A stretch of 64,000 bases of DNA from an uncultured Lachnospiraceae bacterium (GCA_902788035.1 CADAIL010000002.1:50503-114502), one strand, 5' to 3'. Shown: positions 26,363-36,360, counted from the stretch's first letter. Numbers and translations: made by a program. Notes: a model not told the origin generated them from the sequence alone.

Positions 26363-28894
26363 CTACCTTTCAAATCGCCACAACGCAGATGTGCTGTCAG
26401 ATGTATCCGAAGCTGTGACAGCATACGCAGGCGCCTTTGTGTACGGATTTCTGACCCCGTAAGCAACCTTCTTGTCACTCCACTCGTCAAGAGGTGCCTT
26501 CATCGGCTGAACGCTGTCAATTCTTGACTGAGCACCCATATCATATTTCATGCAGATACCTGTAGACGGATCATAGGACTCGACAACGAACAGATGACAG
26601 GGATTTCCCGCGCTGTCATTAACGACCATAACGTCGCCCGGCTGCGTTGTGCTGAAATCAGTAAACGTGACAAATCCTGACCGTACAAGATAATTACTGA
26701 TCTGTCCCACTCCGTATCCTCCGGCGGGCTGGTCTGTCAGTCCCAGATCATAGGCAGCCCTTGAGATAAGACGGTCACAGGAAATGATACCATCCGCGCA
26801 CGGAACTGTCGATGTCGAATTTCCGTACTTGAAGTGACCGTTATGAGCGAGTGAGTATACATTTGCAACAGCCTGCAGAAACTCGTCCGCCGTAAAATTG
26901 AGTGCCCTGTCAATCGAATCAACCGGCGCTGTGAGGGCCATTCCCTCCTTATTGACCAGCTTTGCGGTGAATCCGACGGTGCTGACATAAGCTCCCGGCG
27001 TGCCGCCATCCGCGACATCATTGTATGACGTATCGGATGAAACACCTGCCATCTCGGCCGTAACAGGGGTCCCATCGCTCCTTTCGAATCTCCAGAGCTG
27101 CGCGTCCGTCCCTGACCAGACTGCCTCGGAAAGATTACCGCTCTTGTCAGATGTGAGCACTTTATCCTCCGACCCGATTGTCACTCTGTACCACCCATCG
27201 CCGGAATAGGTAAGGGACATCACATTGTACGTTCCTTCGTTCTGGATGAAAAGACCCGTCTTTCCGTTCTGAGTTCCGTAAGCAATACTGTATGCGCTGT
27301 TTTCATTATATGTGGCAGAATAATACCCCTCAGCGAAAGAATCTACGGGATCCGTTTCCACGAGGTAAAAATGCATATCCCGGGTCTCTTTAGAATCTGA
27401 CCCGGTGCCGCGCTTCACTGTCGTTACCGCTGCATCTGTACCGTCTTCTTTCGTGTTCTCTCCGGCAGCAAGCACCTGACCGCTCTGCGCATTCTCGAAC
27501 GTGAATGAATCATCACTGTTCCTTTTGACGATCCAGTTCTGTCCCTGTTTTCCGCTGTACTCTCCGAGTCTCACGGATCCCGCAATATCTTCAAGGCAGA
27601 ACCCGGATCTGGTGCTTATGATCTGATAAGTGCCGTCATCATTCTCGAAGAAGCGGAACTTCTCCTTCTCGTCATCCGAAGCATTCGATGTATCGAGGAC
27701 CGTCCCCTCCGTGATTCCGCCTCCCGCAGCCGCAAGACGGTCTGTTCCGTGGGAAGAAGGAGCTAATGTATAGGTCCTGGTCTGATTGATTTCTGTCTCA
27801 ACACCGCCGATTGCGAACTCACTGCGGAAACTGCCCCGGTAAATACCGGTGCCGTCCACTTTTATTTCAGCTTTGCCGGGATCGGTATTATTCTTCACAG
27901 AGATTTTGTAATCCGTTCCCTCAGTCAGCATCCTGCCGTCAAACATTACCTGTACTTCGGGCTCGAGCGGACTTCCGGTGTAAGCAAATGTCGGAACTGC
28001 GACTTCCCCCGATCCGCTGAAGTGCGCATTTTCAGACTCAAGGACAGATGCAGTACCGGCACGACCAATATCAATCGGAATAATATCAAATTCACTTACA
28101 CAGGAACCTTCATATTCTCCGATGCCGCTGACCCGGACTTTAGCCGTTCCTATATCCCTGTTATTCTCATAGACAACAACGTAGTCTGTGTTCTCTTGAA
28201 GAGTCTTGCCCGCTTTAACGACTGTCACAAGCGGTGTGATCGGTTCTCCTGTGTATTCCGCTTCGCGGTATTCGAGTTCAACATCTTCCTCGTTCACTCC
28301 GACCTGAGTCTTCGTGAAGGTCCAGGGTCTCATAAAATCCGCGCCGGATCCGAAGCTGTCAATAGTGATCTGCTCAAAAAGAGAAGTCGTGAGCAGGTAA
28401 GGGGCGAGCATAATATCTCCGCCTGACGTCTCGGTAATTCTCCAGAGTTCAACATCGACAGTGTCCGGCGCAGCATCCGGCGAACTGTCCAAAGTCTCTA
28501 TGGCAACATCTGAAAGTCCGGTCCTGATCTTGATATTGGCATTCGTGTTCGCATTCTGGATCGTGTATATGCCTTCCGATCGTTTTATGACGAGGAACTG
28601 CTGGCCTTGGGATCTGTCAGAAGCGGCTACAGGCAGAGCATATCCTGTCTGATATGTGCCGTTTTCCGTATCCAAAGCCATTCTGTTTCCCGAAGGATCC
28701 AAAAAAGAAGAGACTTCAATCGTATAGAATCCGTCACTAATTGCGGCAGCGCTCACCGCCCCGGAGAACTCTGCCGATGTTGTCTGATTCGCATATGTAT
28801 TATCACCGCATCCCGTGAACATGACGGCAGTCACGGTCACAGCTGCCATAAGGCAGGGTGCGATGCGATTTATTCGCTTCTTGTATCGCTTCAT
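26363..28894 (-). CDS. Surface lipoprotein with lectin-like, Ig-like and NlpC/P60-like domains
   Basis: 843 residues from ATG 28894. A signal peptide ends in a lipobox (FTGC, about residue 29). Two ricin-type beta-trefoil-like regions (about 55-190 and 385-520) with QGQQFLVIKR- and QGQNWIVKR-type repeats surround two tandem beta repeats (about 205-275 and 300-370; EYTGEPI...NTDYVVVYENN and the matching second copy). The C-terminal domain (about 680-825) has a Cys in ISCDRLISRAAYD and a His in NPCHLFVVES, fitting an NlpC/P60-like cell-wall hydrolase. A carbohydrate-binding wall enzyme of the polymer locus is likely; activity is unproven. Confidence 0.7.
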   Translation of the reverse strand: MKRYKKRINRIAPCLMAAVTVTAVMFTGCGDNTYANQTTSAEFSGAVSAAAISDGFYTIEVSSFLDPSGNRMALDTENGTYQTGYALPVAASDRSQGQQFLVIKRSEGIYTIQNANTNANIKIRTGLSDVAIETLDSSPDAAPDTVDVELWRITETSGGDIMLAPYLLTTSLFEQITIDSFGSGADFMRPWTFTKTQVGVNEEDVELEYREAEYTGEPITPLVTVVKAGKTLQENTDYVVVYENNRDIGTAKVRVSGIGEYEGSCVSEFDIIPIDIGRAGTASVLESENAHFSGSGEVAVPTFAYTGSPLEPEVQVMFDGRMLTEGTDYKISVKNNTDPGKAEIKVDGTGIYRGSFRSEFAIGGVETEINQTRTYTLAPSSHGTDRLAAAGGGITEGTVLDTSNASDDEKEKFRFFENDDGTYQIISTRSGFCLEDIAGSVRLGEYSGKQGQNWIVKRNSDDSFTFENAQSGQVLAAGENTKEDGTDAAVTTVKRGTGSDSKETRDMHFYLVETDPVDSFAEGYYSATYNENSAYSIAYGTQNGKTGLFIQNEGTYNVMSLTYSGDGWYRVTIGSEDKVLTSDKSGNLSEAVWSGTDAQLWRFERSDGTPVTAEMAGVSSDTSYNDVADGGTPGAYVSTVGFTAKLVNKEGMALTAPVDSIDRALNFTADEFLQAVANVYSLAHNGHFKYGNSTSTVPCADGIISCDRLISRAAYDLGLTDQPAGGYGVGQISNYLVRSGFVTFTDFSTTQPGDVMVVNDSAGNPCHLFVVESYDPSTGICMKYDMGAQSRIDSVQPMKAPLDEWSDKKVAYGVRNPYTKAPAYAVTASDTSDSTSALWRFER

Positions 28895-28919
28895 ATAGTA
28901 CACCAGGTCCCGGTTTTAG

Positions 28920-29735
28920 TCACTCTGTTTTTACACCCTTAAAGTTGTACATATATAACTCGTCCCAGTCCTTCTCTCCTCTTGCACACTTTTCAAAATC
29001 CGTGCACAGAAGGACTGCCTTATCTACCGCACTCTTATAAAAGCCGGCCAGAATCCTGTTCGTCTCCACACACTGTGGCGCCGGATGTTCACTCATCACA
29101 TGGTGCCAGGAATTCTTGTTAATACCAAAGATATTTATCAGGAAGTGCACAAGTTTCCTCTTCAGTTTTCCCGGACATAAAAAGATCTCATTAACTATGA
29201 CTGTTGAGACCAGAGCAGCATACAGATCCGCATAATTAGTGTCAGGATAGAATTGGAGTATGACAGCTGTATTCCACGGAGACGGCACAAAGCCGTCAGT
29301 GAGCCGTGTGCTGAGCGGGTCCTTTCCATCATGAACGAGCAGCCTTCTGTCGAACTCCATCTCGATCTGGGCGTGAGGATGCTCAGGTTTTTTTGCCTCA
29401 TCAATAATATAAGCGTGAGACTCCCGGTCCAGCGCAAAGTGACAGATCATACCATAGATATAAGCCATCTCAGGCGCTGAATAGCCGGAACGTTCCGCTA
29501 CCCTTGAAGCCGGGATCATAAAATGAAGGCCCGAGGCCGCATGATTATCAAAGCCATTCTTCCTGATCCTCTGACGTACTCCGTAAAACGGTGACATGAC
29601 CAGATAAAAGGGATCCGGACCCTGCAGGCCAATCGTAAAAAGCTCAGGCTCGCTCGTAATTATTTCCTTTATATGATCCGGCAGTTTTTCCAGAACATCT
29701 CTGCCAAATCTTAAGTGTGCGTATGTCGCGGGCAT
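28920..29735 (-). CDS. Zinc-dependent phospholipase C-like protein
   Basis: 271 residues from ATG 29735 (AGGAGG 29742-29747). His/Asp-rich alpha-helical fold: TYAHLRFG at the start, GLQGPDPFY, then YGMICHFALDRESHAYI, which carry metal-ligand candidates. No signal peptide is visible, so an intracellular or unconventional role is likely. Such proteins often sit in clostridial surface polymer loci, but the substrate is unknown. The CpsB gene ends 13 bases upstream. Confidence 0.78.
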   Translation of the reverse strand: MPATYAHLRFGRDVLEKLPDHIKEIITSEPELFTIGLQGPDPFYLVMSPFYGVRQRIRKNGFDNHAASGLHFMIPASRVAERSGYSAPEMAYIYGMICHFALDRESHAYIIDEAKKPEHPHAQIEMEFDRRLLVHDGKDPLSTRLTDGFVPSPWNTAVILQFYPDTNYADLYAALVSTVIVNEIFLCPGKLKRKLVHFLINIFGINKNSWHHVMSEHPAPQCVETNRILAGFYKSAVDKAVLLCTDFEKCARGEKDWDELYMYNFKGVKTE

Positions 29736-29748
29736 AATAGCCTCCTGA

Positions 29749-30471
29749 TTACAGTTGATCTGCTGTGAACATCTGCGGATTATGAATAAATATTTTTCTG
29801 GCAGTGTGCGACCCGTATTTTTTTTCCACAAAATCAGCACACTCTCCAATATGCGTACTGCGGTCACTCGTATTATGGGCATCGGAACCGATAAAACTCA
29901 CCAATCCTTTTTTAAGCATCTTCCTGCAGAACATCTTCATGCCGAAGCCATCCATTCCCAGGACTGAATTGGCATTAATCTGCAGCATAGCCCCCATATC
30001 GCAGAGCTCTTCGGCAAAGTCAATGTGTCTGTACACCGGCCTGTAGCGCTCACAGTGGGCAATAACAGGTGTAAAACCGCTTGAAATCAGCGCATAGGTC
30101 CGATTTCTTATATAACCTGTGTCGTGGGCGGAAGAAAACTCCAGCAATATATAGCGTGTCCCGCACATACGGTAGCGGGGATCTGCTCTCAGCATATCCG
30201 TCATGTCAAGGTTCGAATGAAATTCGCATCCGAGATAGAACTTCATCCCGGGATACTCTTTTTTTGCCATATCGACCAGATCTCTGTAGTTCTTTTCGAC
30301 GACATCTCTGGAAGTCTCGAACATATTCATGCGGAAATGGGGAGTGAGTATTATGTTTTCCACGCCCTGCGCGTGCTCATCTCTGAGGATATCCATAGAT
30401 TCGCTGAGCGTCTTCGCCCCGTCATCGACCCCCGGGATAATATGGCAGTGCATATCATATAATCCGTTCAT
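29749..30471 (-). CDS. CpsB/YwqE-type protein tyrosine phosphatase (PHP fold)
   Basis: 240 residues. The PHP metal motif opens the protein (YDMHCHIIPGVDDG) and FIGSDAHNTSDRSTH closes the site. CpsB enzymes dephosphorylate the BY-kinase that controls capsule polymerisation. No BY-kinase gene was found in the locus, so its substrate must be encoded elsewhere or be something else. Co-oriented with the PLC-like gene after 13 bases. Confidence 0.9.
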   Translation of the reverse strand: MNGLYDMHCHIIPGVDDGAKTLSESMDILRDEHAQGVENIILTPHFRMNMFETSRDVVEKNYRDLVDMAKKEYPGMKFYLGCEFHSNLDMTDMLRADPRYRMCGTRYILLEFSSAHDTGYIRNRTYALISSGFTPVIAHCERYRPVYRHIDFAEELCDMGAMLQINANSVLGMDGFGMKMFCRKMLKKGLVSFIGSDAHNTSDRSTHIGECADFVEKKYGSHTARKIFIHNPQMFTADQL

Positions 30472-30511
30472 ATTGTTTTACCTTTATGCCTCAATGCTCG
30501 CGGAGTAGAAG

Positions 30512-30547
30512 AAAAACAGAGATGAGGGTCATGCCGTCTCATCTCTG
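30512..30547 (-). terminator. Terminator after rmlA
   Basis: Perfect 10-bp stem CAGAGATGAG (30517-30526) / CTCATCTCTG (30538-30547), followed on the - strand by TTTTTC. It separates rmlA from the CpsB operon, which therefore needs its own start. Confidence 0.87.
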
Positions 30548-30562
30548 TGAGCTATCAAAGTG

Positions 30563-31459
30563 TCAGTGAAGTACATCCAGATACTTTCCGTCAAGAACAT
30601 CTTTCAGATACTGACCGTACTGATTCTTTTTCAGGATCTCATAAACTTTCATGACCTGCTCACCGCTGATCCAGCCGTTCAGGTAGGCGATTTCTTCAAG
30701 GCAGGCAATCTTTCTGTGCTGGTGCTGCTCCACAGTCTTTACAAAATTCGTCGCGTCGACAAGACTCTCATGGGTGCCTGTGTCCAGCCAGGTGAATCCC
30801 TGACCAAGAAGCTCAACATTCAGATGACCTTCTTCGAGATAGATCCTGTTGAGGTCTGTGATTTCAAGTTCGCCTCTGGCTGACGGCTTCAGATTGGCTG
30901 CATAGTCAACGACCTTATTATCGTAGAAATAGAGACCTGTCACACAGTAATTGCTCTTCGGATGTTCGGGTTTTTCTTCGATTGAGATAGCCGTTCCGTT
31001 GCTGTCGAATTCAACAATGCCGAACCGCTCCGGGTCATCTACATAATAGCCGAAGACAGTGGCGCCTTTGCCGCTTTCGGCATTATTGACAGCCGCTTTC
31101 AATCTCTTTCTCAGTCCGTGTCCGGCAAATATATTATCGCCGAGGACCATGGCGACAGAATCATCGCCGATGAAGTCCGCACCGATGATAAAAGCCTGCG
31201 CAAGTCCGTCCGGTGATGGCTGAACAGCATAGCTGAGGTTAATACCGAACTGTGTTCCGTCCTTGAGCAGTTCCTTAAATCTCGGAGTGTCCTGAGGTGT
31301 CGATATAATAAGAATATCGCGAATGCCGGCATTCATGAGGACCGACAGCGGATAATAGATCATCGGTTTATCGTAAATCGGCAGAAGCTGTTTTGATGTC
31401 ACCATTGTAAGCGGATAGAGTCTTGTGCCGGATCCTCCGGCGAGAATAATACCTTTCAT
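30563..31459 (-). CDS. rfbA: Glucose-1-phosphate thymidylyltransferase
   Basis: 298 residues from ATG 31459 with AAGGAGGA. It makes dTDP-glucose, the first step to dTDP-rhamnose. [23 protein letters not shown] and the central [12 protein letters not shown] are standard. The rmlB, rmlC and rmlD genes are not in the window, so the sugar made is uncertain. Own promoter and terminator make it a single-gene unit inside the locus. Confidence 0.95.
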   Translation of the reverse strand: MKGIILAGGSGTRLYPLTMVTSKQLLPIYDKPMIYYPLSVLMNAGIRDILIISTPQDTPRFKELLKDGTQFGINLSYAVQPSPDGLAQAFIIGADFIGDDSVAMVLGDNIFAGHGLRKRLKAAVNNAESGKGATVFGYYVDDPERFGIVEFDSNGTAISIEEKPEHPKSNYCVTGLYFYDNKVVDYAANLKPSARGELEITDLNRIYLEEGHLNVELLGQGFTWLDTGTHESLVDATNFVKTVEQHQHRKIACLEEIAYLNGWISGEQVMKVYEILKKNQYGQYLKDVLDGKYLDVLH

Positions 31460-31490
31460 GATTCCTCCTTGATGCACGAATACTTAATGC

Positions 31491-31519
31491 ATTATAACAC
31501 CATAAAACACACATGGCAA
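31491..31519 (-). promoter_or_regulatory. rfbA promoter
   Basis: On the - strand TTGCCA (31519-31514), 17 bases, TATAAT (31496-31491). The structured element at 31563-31740 lies directly upstream. Confidence 0.75.
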
Positions 31520-31562
31520 GAATGCGGTATCAACGCCTTTGCCACGTTCGGACCACGTTCGG

Positions 31563-31740
31563 ACAGGCTGCAGCGAAGTCTCAGGAACCGGCGCAAACAC
31601 CATCTTCATCGAAAAACGCAGGTCCTTCCCTGCGAGCTAAGAAAGCGCGTTGCACTTTCTGATCTCTCGGTCGGACCCGCAATGTTTTTCTCTCGAAGAT
31701 GGATGCTCTGCGCCGGCATCGAACAGCAAGAGCAGCCTGT
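31563..31740. ncRNA. Structured repeat element, copy 1 (candidate RNA of unknown class)
   Basis: Nested stems: ACAGGCTG/CAGCCTGT at the ends; CCGGCGCA/TGCGCCGG; CATCTTC plus GAAAAAC with GTTTTTC plus GAAGATG around an internal loop; GGTCC/GGACC; and an apical AGAAAG/CTTTCT hairpin. About 70% identical to 52465-52643 with equal length in the core. The apical stem changes sequence but keeps pairing. It lies between the helicase stop and the rfbA promoter. Strand of transcription unknown; a MITE-like element is the alternative. Confidence 0.65.
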
Positions 31741-31752
31741 ATGAACCGTAAT

Positions 31753-34700
31753 TTAGTTTTCGGGAGCCTCAGAAAGCAGCTCGAATGCCTGATCAAGCCT
31801 CTCACGCATCGTATCTGTTACACGCGAGTAGCCCAGCATCTTCACGACCACGAGATACAGCGCGTCTCTCCCGGCTGAAACATTCTCGCGGAGAATATCT
31901 CTCATCCCAGCCGCAAGCTCCTCCGGGGCTATGTATTTAACAGGCCGCTTAACGCCCGGTATACGGAACACATACGGATCTTCGCCCGCCAGATAGAGGA
32001 ACCCGCCGCGGCGTTCTATTCCGAATTTTTCACACCCGGCCATCCTATCCTCGTAATCACGTTTGACAAAAGATGTCACATGGTCCCGCCCGAACACAAA
32101 CACGATGCGCTTCAGAAGCTCCTCCTCAGATACCGGAGCCTCGATCTTCAGGATCTCTGAAATATACTCCTGAAAAAATCCGCAGGTCCGGGCAAGGCGG
32201 ACGACATCCGCCTGACGGTAAATTGAAAAGCTGAGTTCATCTTCCTCCATATACTCGAAATCTCCGCTTTTCATCACGGACTCATCTGCCGATGACTGTT
32301 CTTCAGCCGGTTCGCTCTCATCCGGGGGAGCAAAAGCTTCACTGCAGGCGGCAAGAAGTCTTTCTCTCTCCACCGCCCCGTTGCGGATCCATTCTGTCGA
32401 CCATATGCGGTAATAGTTCCAGCCCATTCTCTCCAGGACTTCTCTCCTCAGCCGGTCTCTGTCCCTTACATTTCTCATGTCATGGTAGATACCTCCGTCT
32501 GTCTCGATAGCAAGAGCATAATCCCTGCCTTCCGCGTCTCTGACGCCGATCTCAACATTGGCTTTTCCGAATCCGACATGGGCATCCGCCTTTATCCCAC
32601 TCTCTTCAAGGAAGGAGCAGACAGATAAGATGACAGGGTCAAAGGAGACGATGTCCGATGCCTCACGGCTTACGTTCCCCGAAGAAACATCCTGACCGAG
32701 CTCAGCATACTGCAGATAATCCCGAAGAGCTGTCACACCTTCAGCCGAAGACTTTTTGGGGTCTATATCGCTAAAATGCATGGAGCTTACAAGAATCACG
32801 TTCTCCCTGGCCCTTGTGACAGCGACATTCAGCCGGCGCTCTCCGCCTGCCCTGTTCAGCGGTCCGAAATTGTGATAAAGCTTACCGCTCTCATCCTTGC
32901 CGTAGGCAGTGCTGAAAATGATCGTATCGCGCTCATCACCCTGCACAGTTTCAAGATTCTTAATGAAAAAGGGTTCTTCACGGTCGCGACTGAAAAATGC
33001 CTCAAAAGAAGGATCTTCCCTGCGCCGCACTGCGAGCATACGGTCGATTATATCCTGCTGAGATATTGAAAAAGCTACAACACCGAGACTCCGCTCCGGA
33101 TGTTCGCGGATCTCCCGATATACTATATCAAGAACTCGGGAGGCTTCTACCGCGTTCTGATGTGTCTTTCTGTTGAACACGCCGCCCTCTACATAGCAAT
33201 AATCTACACCGACTCCCGCGCGTTCCCTGGTGACAGACGGAAATGTGATCAGACTGCCTCCGTAAAAGCTGTTATTGGAAAAAGCTATAAGGCTCTCATA
33301 CCGGCTCCTGTAATGCCATTTCAGTGACAGCTGGGGGAAAGCGGCCTGACATATATCAAGGATCGATTCAAAATCCGCGACGTCCCCGGTCTCCTCATCA
33401 CTCTCCGCTTCAACCATCGAAGTGAAGAAATTCGTGGGCGGCATCTGTCTGGAATCGCCGACGACAATGAGCTGCTTTCCTCTGTAGACAGCACCGATGG
33501 CATCCTGCGGAAAGATCTGAGAAGCCTCATCGAAAACGACTGCATCAAATGATATTTCGCTCCCGCTCAGGAAGGTTCCGACAGACAGCGGTGACATGAG
33601 AAAGCATGGCTTCAGCAGCAGAATGAGATCACCGATTTCATTAAAGAGCGTACGGATAGCTTTCTGCTTTCGCTTCTTCTCTCCCTCCCGTCTCAGAACC
33701 GCGACCTGACTTCCCGGTATGACAAGATCGAGAGACGGTCTTTTAGCCGAGAGCTCCGAGCGGATCCTTGCCTGGCTTATGTCGAACTGCATCTTGTCCG
33801 CTCTGGCAAATTCTCTCACAGCCACATCCTGAGTCGCTCTTGTAAAATCAGCCAGCGGATCTGACCGGAATGTGATGTAATTCACCCACTGTGTATAGAA
33901 CGTCTTTTTATACAGCTTCGGCAGATCCCGTATGGCAAGCCCATTGTCTATGACAAAATCCGTGAACTCTGTCAGATCGGCCGTTTCCATCCCTCTGAGC
34001 GTCATATAAAAGCGGGACCAGTTATATAATGTATCGCCCTGAGACATGCAGCGCTCGAGTCTTTTTCTGACTTTTGACCTGTCGTCATTGTAAAAGTCCA
34101 GCACCTTCCTGTCGAACAATTGCTGCATTTCCGTAAGAAGTCCGGCAAGATTCCTTGCGAGCGGCTTTGATATCTCCGCAATCCGAACCATTCTTTCCTT
34201 CTGTCCGCTGCCCTTCACGCAGGAATACGCCTCAAGGGGAAGACCACCCTCGAAAGCGGATTTTAACTCGCAAAGACCGTTCAGAATGCTATCCCAGTCG
34301 GAATCTATTCCCCTGTAATAATCTCCCAGATACGGCACAGCGGGATAGGCAAGTTCTTCATAAGCGTCAAGCTTATCCTGATATGACACGAGCATCTCCG
34401 CGTCCCGCACCAGTTTTTCATAGCTCTTCTTTCGACCGTCCAGCGAGCATGCCCTCATCTCAGCTGCCAGATGGCGGTACTCGCTGCCGAAGATTCGTGA
34501 GAAGAAGCCATCATTTGCAAGCAGGCCTTTCAAAAGCGCGTGACCGTCAAGATCAAGGAATCTATCTGTATACTCCTCCCTCAAGCTGCTCCTTACTGCA
34601 GCGAGATCCCTGCTCATATCCGAAAGCCCTCTCGAGACAGAAATGACACTCAAAAGGCGGTCCCGTTCCAAAAGCTCCGGAGAAGCAATGTCGGAATTTC

Positions 34701-36288
34701 CCAGAAGCCCCATCGCGTTCGTATGAAGGCATATATCACGGAAGGACGCACAGTTCACTCCGAAAGCTTCTGCGGGCTCGTCAAAGATACGTTCAAGCTC
34801 ATCCAGCAGACTGATTACTCTGCCTGTCCTGTCGGTAAAATCCGAAAATGCGGCAGCCGACCCGTCACGTCCGGTATATCCGTACCACGCATGCTTTCTG
34901 TAGTCTTCACCTATCTCCGGAAGATATTTTACAAACGTCTCCAAGAGGAGTTCTGCTTCCCTCAGATGAACGCTCCCCTTACCCTCGATTCCCCGGATCG
35001 TATAACCTGTCGACGGGGTATCTTCAAGTTCAAGCAGGCGTCCGTACATCTCATATACAGACTCTTCGAGATTTGGGACCGGTGTATGCAGTTCGCTCTC
35101 ATAGGAGCCCAATTGCTCCATAAAACGCTCTTTTGCATCGATCACATCCCTGGCCTTCTGCAGGACAGATGTCTTCTCCGCGTTTAAAGTCCGGACCAGT
35201 TCGGCAATGACATCTTTTTTATTGGCTTTATAGCTATGAAGCTCCAGGCAGAAATCCCGGAGTCCGGCCTTTACCAGCTTGTCGTAAACGACATTCAGAG
35301 CTGCCTGCTTTTCAGACACAAAGAGCACTTTTTTTCCGTCATGAAGGCACTCTGCTATAATATTCGTGATCGTCTGACTCTTGCCGGTCCCCGGAGGTCC
35401 CTGCAGCACAAAACTCTTTCCCTGTTTGGCCATGAGAATAGCTTCCATCTGGCTGGAGTCCGCGTCTACGACCGTGTGGAGGGAAATAATAGGATCCTCT
35501 GTCTCTTCCGTGATACCCTCCGGAATGCTGTGAATCGGCTCCCCTAGCAGAGTCAGAACATTGTCATTCTGAAGCATCTCTTCCTCATGATCGATCAAAT
35601 CATGATACATGTTGATCTTGAGGAAAGAAAAAAGTCCGATCCGGCACTCTGACGACACTGTCCAGCCGAGCTTCGACGTGCGATCCTGCACATTCAGAAG
35701 ATACTCAGCCAGAGTTTCCTCCTCCGCATAAGGAGGCAGACCGATGCCCTTTTCCGCAGTGATCAGATAATCAAACGTCGGATTTACGACAAGTTCGTCA
35801 TCCATAGCCCTGATGAGCCACGGATCAATAGCGGATTTCCTGGTTATATGGATCGGTATCAAAATAAGAGGTGCCCGAAATACTTCCTGGCGATTGCTCT
35901 CTGAAGTCCAGTTCACAAAGCCGAAAGCCATGTACGCGACATTGACGCCGGTCTCCTCGATTATCGATCTTGCTCTCTTCTCTATATTTTTGATGGCAGC
36001 AGCCGGATCTCCTTTTGCGGAATAAACCAGGATTTGCTTCTTCTTCCGAAGCTTTTCCGCGTATGTATCAAGATACGTTTCTCTGTCAGGGGGAATAATT
36101 AGCCCGTCAGATTTGTTCTCAAAGACCTCGAATTCCGCACCGGCGAGCGCTCTCTGAAATAGTTCCTCCGTGGAGGGGATAAGTATCTCCACGGACGAAC
36201 TTTTCGTTTCCCTGAAATTCACCAGATTATTTCGTTTGCCGGTATCGAGCAGTGCTCTCGCCCAGTGCTCAAGTTTTTTATTCTCCAT
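31753..36288 (-). CDS. DUF4011 helicase-nuclease fusion (anti-phage type candidate)
   Basis: 1511 residues. Order: DUF4011-like N-terminus (about 5-200); SF1 helicase with Walker A GPPGTGKS (297-304), Walker B FDEASQI (about 917-923) and the late NVAVTRARE motif VI; a Vsr/MTES_1575-like endonuclease (about 1215-1310) with AIETDGGIYH, RDRLRREVLERMGW and RIWSTEW; and a DUF3320-like C-terminus. Similar single-gene helicase-nucleases are catalogued as defence candidates (Hhe type). It interrupts the polysaccharide locus, with no methylase or partner gene. Cytoplasmic. Function in defence is inferred from architecture only. Confidence 0.85.
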   Translation of the reverse strand: MENKKLEHWARALLDTGKRNNLVNFRETKSSSVEILIPSTEELFQRALAGAEFEVFENKSDGLIIPPDRETYLDTYAEKLRKKKQILVYSAKGDPAAAIKNIEKRARSIIEETGVNVAYMAFGFVNWTSESNRQEVFRAPLILIPIHITRKSAIDPWLIRAMDDELVVNPTFDYLITAEKGIGLPPYAEEETLAEYLLNVQDRTSKLGWTVSSECRIGLFSFLKINMYHDLIDHEEEMLQNDNVLTLLGEPIHSIPEGITEETEDPIISLHTVVDADSSQMEAILMAKQGKSFVLQGPPGTGKSQTITNIIAECLHDGKKVLFVSEKQAALNVVYDKLVKAGLRDFCLELHSYKANKKDVIAELVRTLNAEKTSVLQKARDVIDAKERFMEQLGSYESELHTPVPNLEESVYEMYGRLLELEDTPSTGYTIRGIEGKGSVHLREAELLLETFVKYLPEIGEDYRKHAWYGYTGRDGSAAAFSDFTDRTGRVISLLDELERIFDEPAEAFGVNCASFRDICLHTNAMGLLGNSDIASPELLERDRLLSVISVSRGLSDMSRDLAAVRSSLREEYTDRFLDLDGHALLKGLLANDGFFSRIFGSEYRHLAAEMRACSLDGRKKSYEKLVRDAEMLVSYQDKLDAYEELAYPAVPYLGDYYRGIDSDWDSILNGLCELKSAFEGGLPLEAYSCVKGSGQKERMVRIAEISKPLARNLAGLLTEMQQLFDRKVLDFYNDDRSKVRKRLERCMSQGDTLYNWSRFYMTLRGMETADLTEFTDFVIDNGLAIRDLPKLYKKTFYTQWVNYITFRSDPLADFTRATQDVAVREFARADKMQFDISQARIRSELSAKRPSLDLVIPGSQVAVLRREGEKKRKQKAIRTLFNEIGDLILLLKPCFLMSPLSVGTFLSGSEISFDAVVFDEASQIFPQDAIGAVYRGKQLIVVGDSRQMPPTNFFTSMVEAESDEETGDVADFESILDICQAAFPQLSLKWHYRSRYESLIAFSNNSFYGGSLITFPSVTRERAGVGVDYCYVEGGVFNRKTHQNAVEASRVLDIVYREIREHPERSLGVVAFSISQQDIIDRMLAVRRREDPSFEAFFSRDREEPFFIKNLETVQGDERDTIIFSTAYGKDESGKLYHNFGPLNRAGGERRLNVAVTRARENVILVSSMHFSDIDPKKSSAEGVTALRDYLQYAELGQDVSSGNVSREASDIVSFDPVILSVCSFLEESGIKADAHVGFGKANVEIGVRDAEGRDYALAIETDGGIYHDMRNVRDRDRLRREVLERMGWNYYRIWSTEWIRNGAVERERLLAACSEAFAPPDESEPAEEQSSADESVMKSGDFEYMEEDELSFSIYRQADVVRLARTCGFFQEYISEILKIEAPVSEEELLKRIVFVFGRDHVTSFVKRDYEDRMAGCEKFGIERRGGFLYLAGEDPYVFRIPGVKRPVKYIAPEELAAGMRDILRENVSAGRDALYLVVVKMLGYSRVTDTMRERLDQAFELLSEAPEN

Positions 36289-36360
36289 ATAACTCCAATT
36301 AGTACTTCATTTCGCTGACAGGTGCCTGTTGGTCAAAGATACACTTGCTCTCTTAATGAA

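Noticed and set aside
31581..31805. Small protein-coding frame inside the structured element (also 52483-52665)
   Set aside because: The two frames give similar peptides only where the RNA stems are conserved; the changes are paired in stems and the frames lack a good ribosome site.
31753..36288. Restriction-modification system
   Set aside because: No methyltransferase or specificity gene adjoins the helicase-nuclease.
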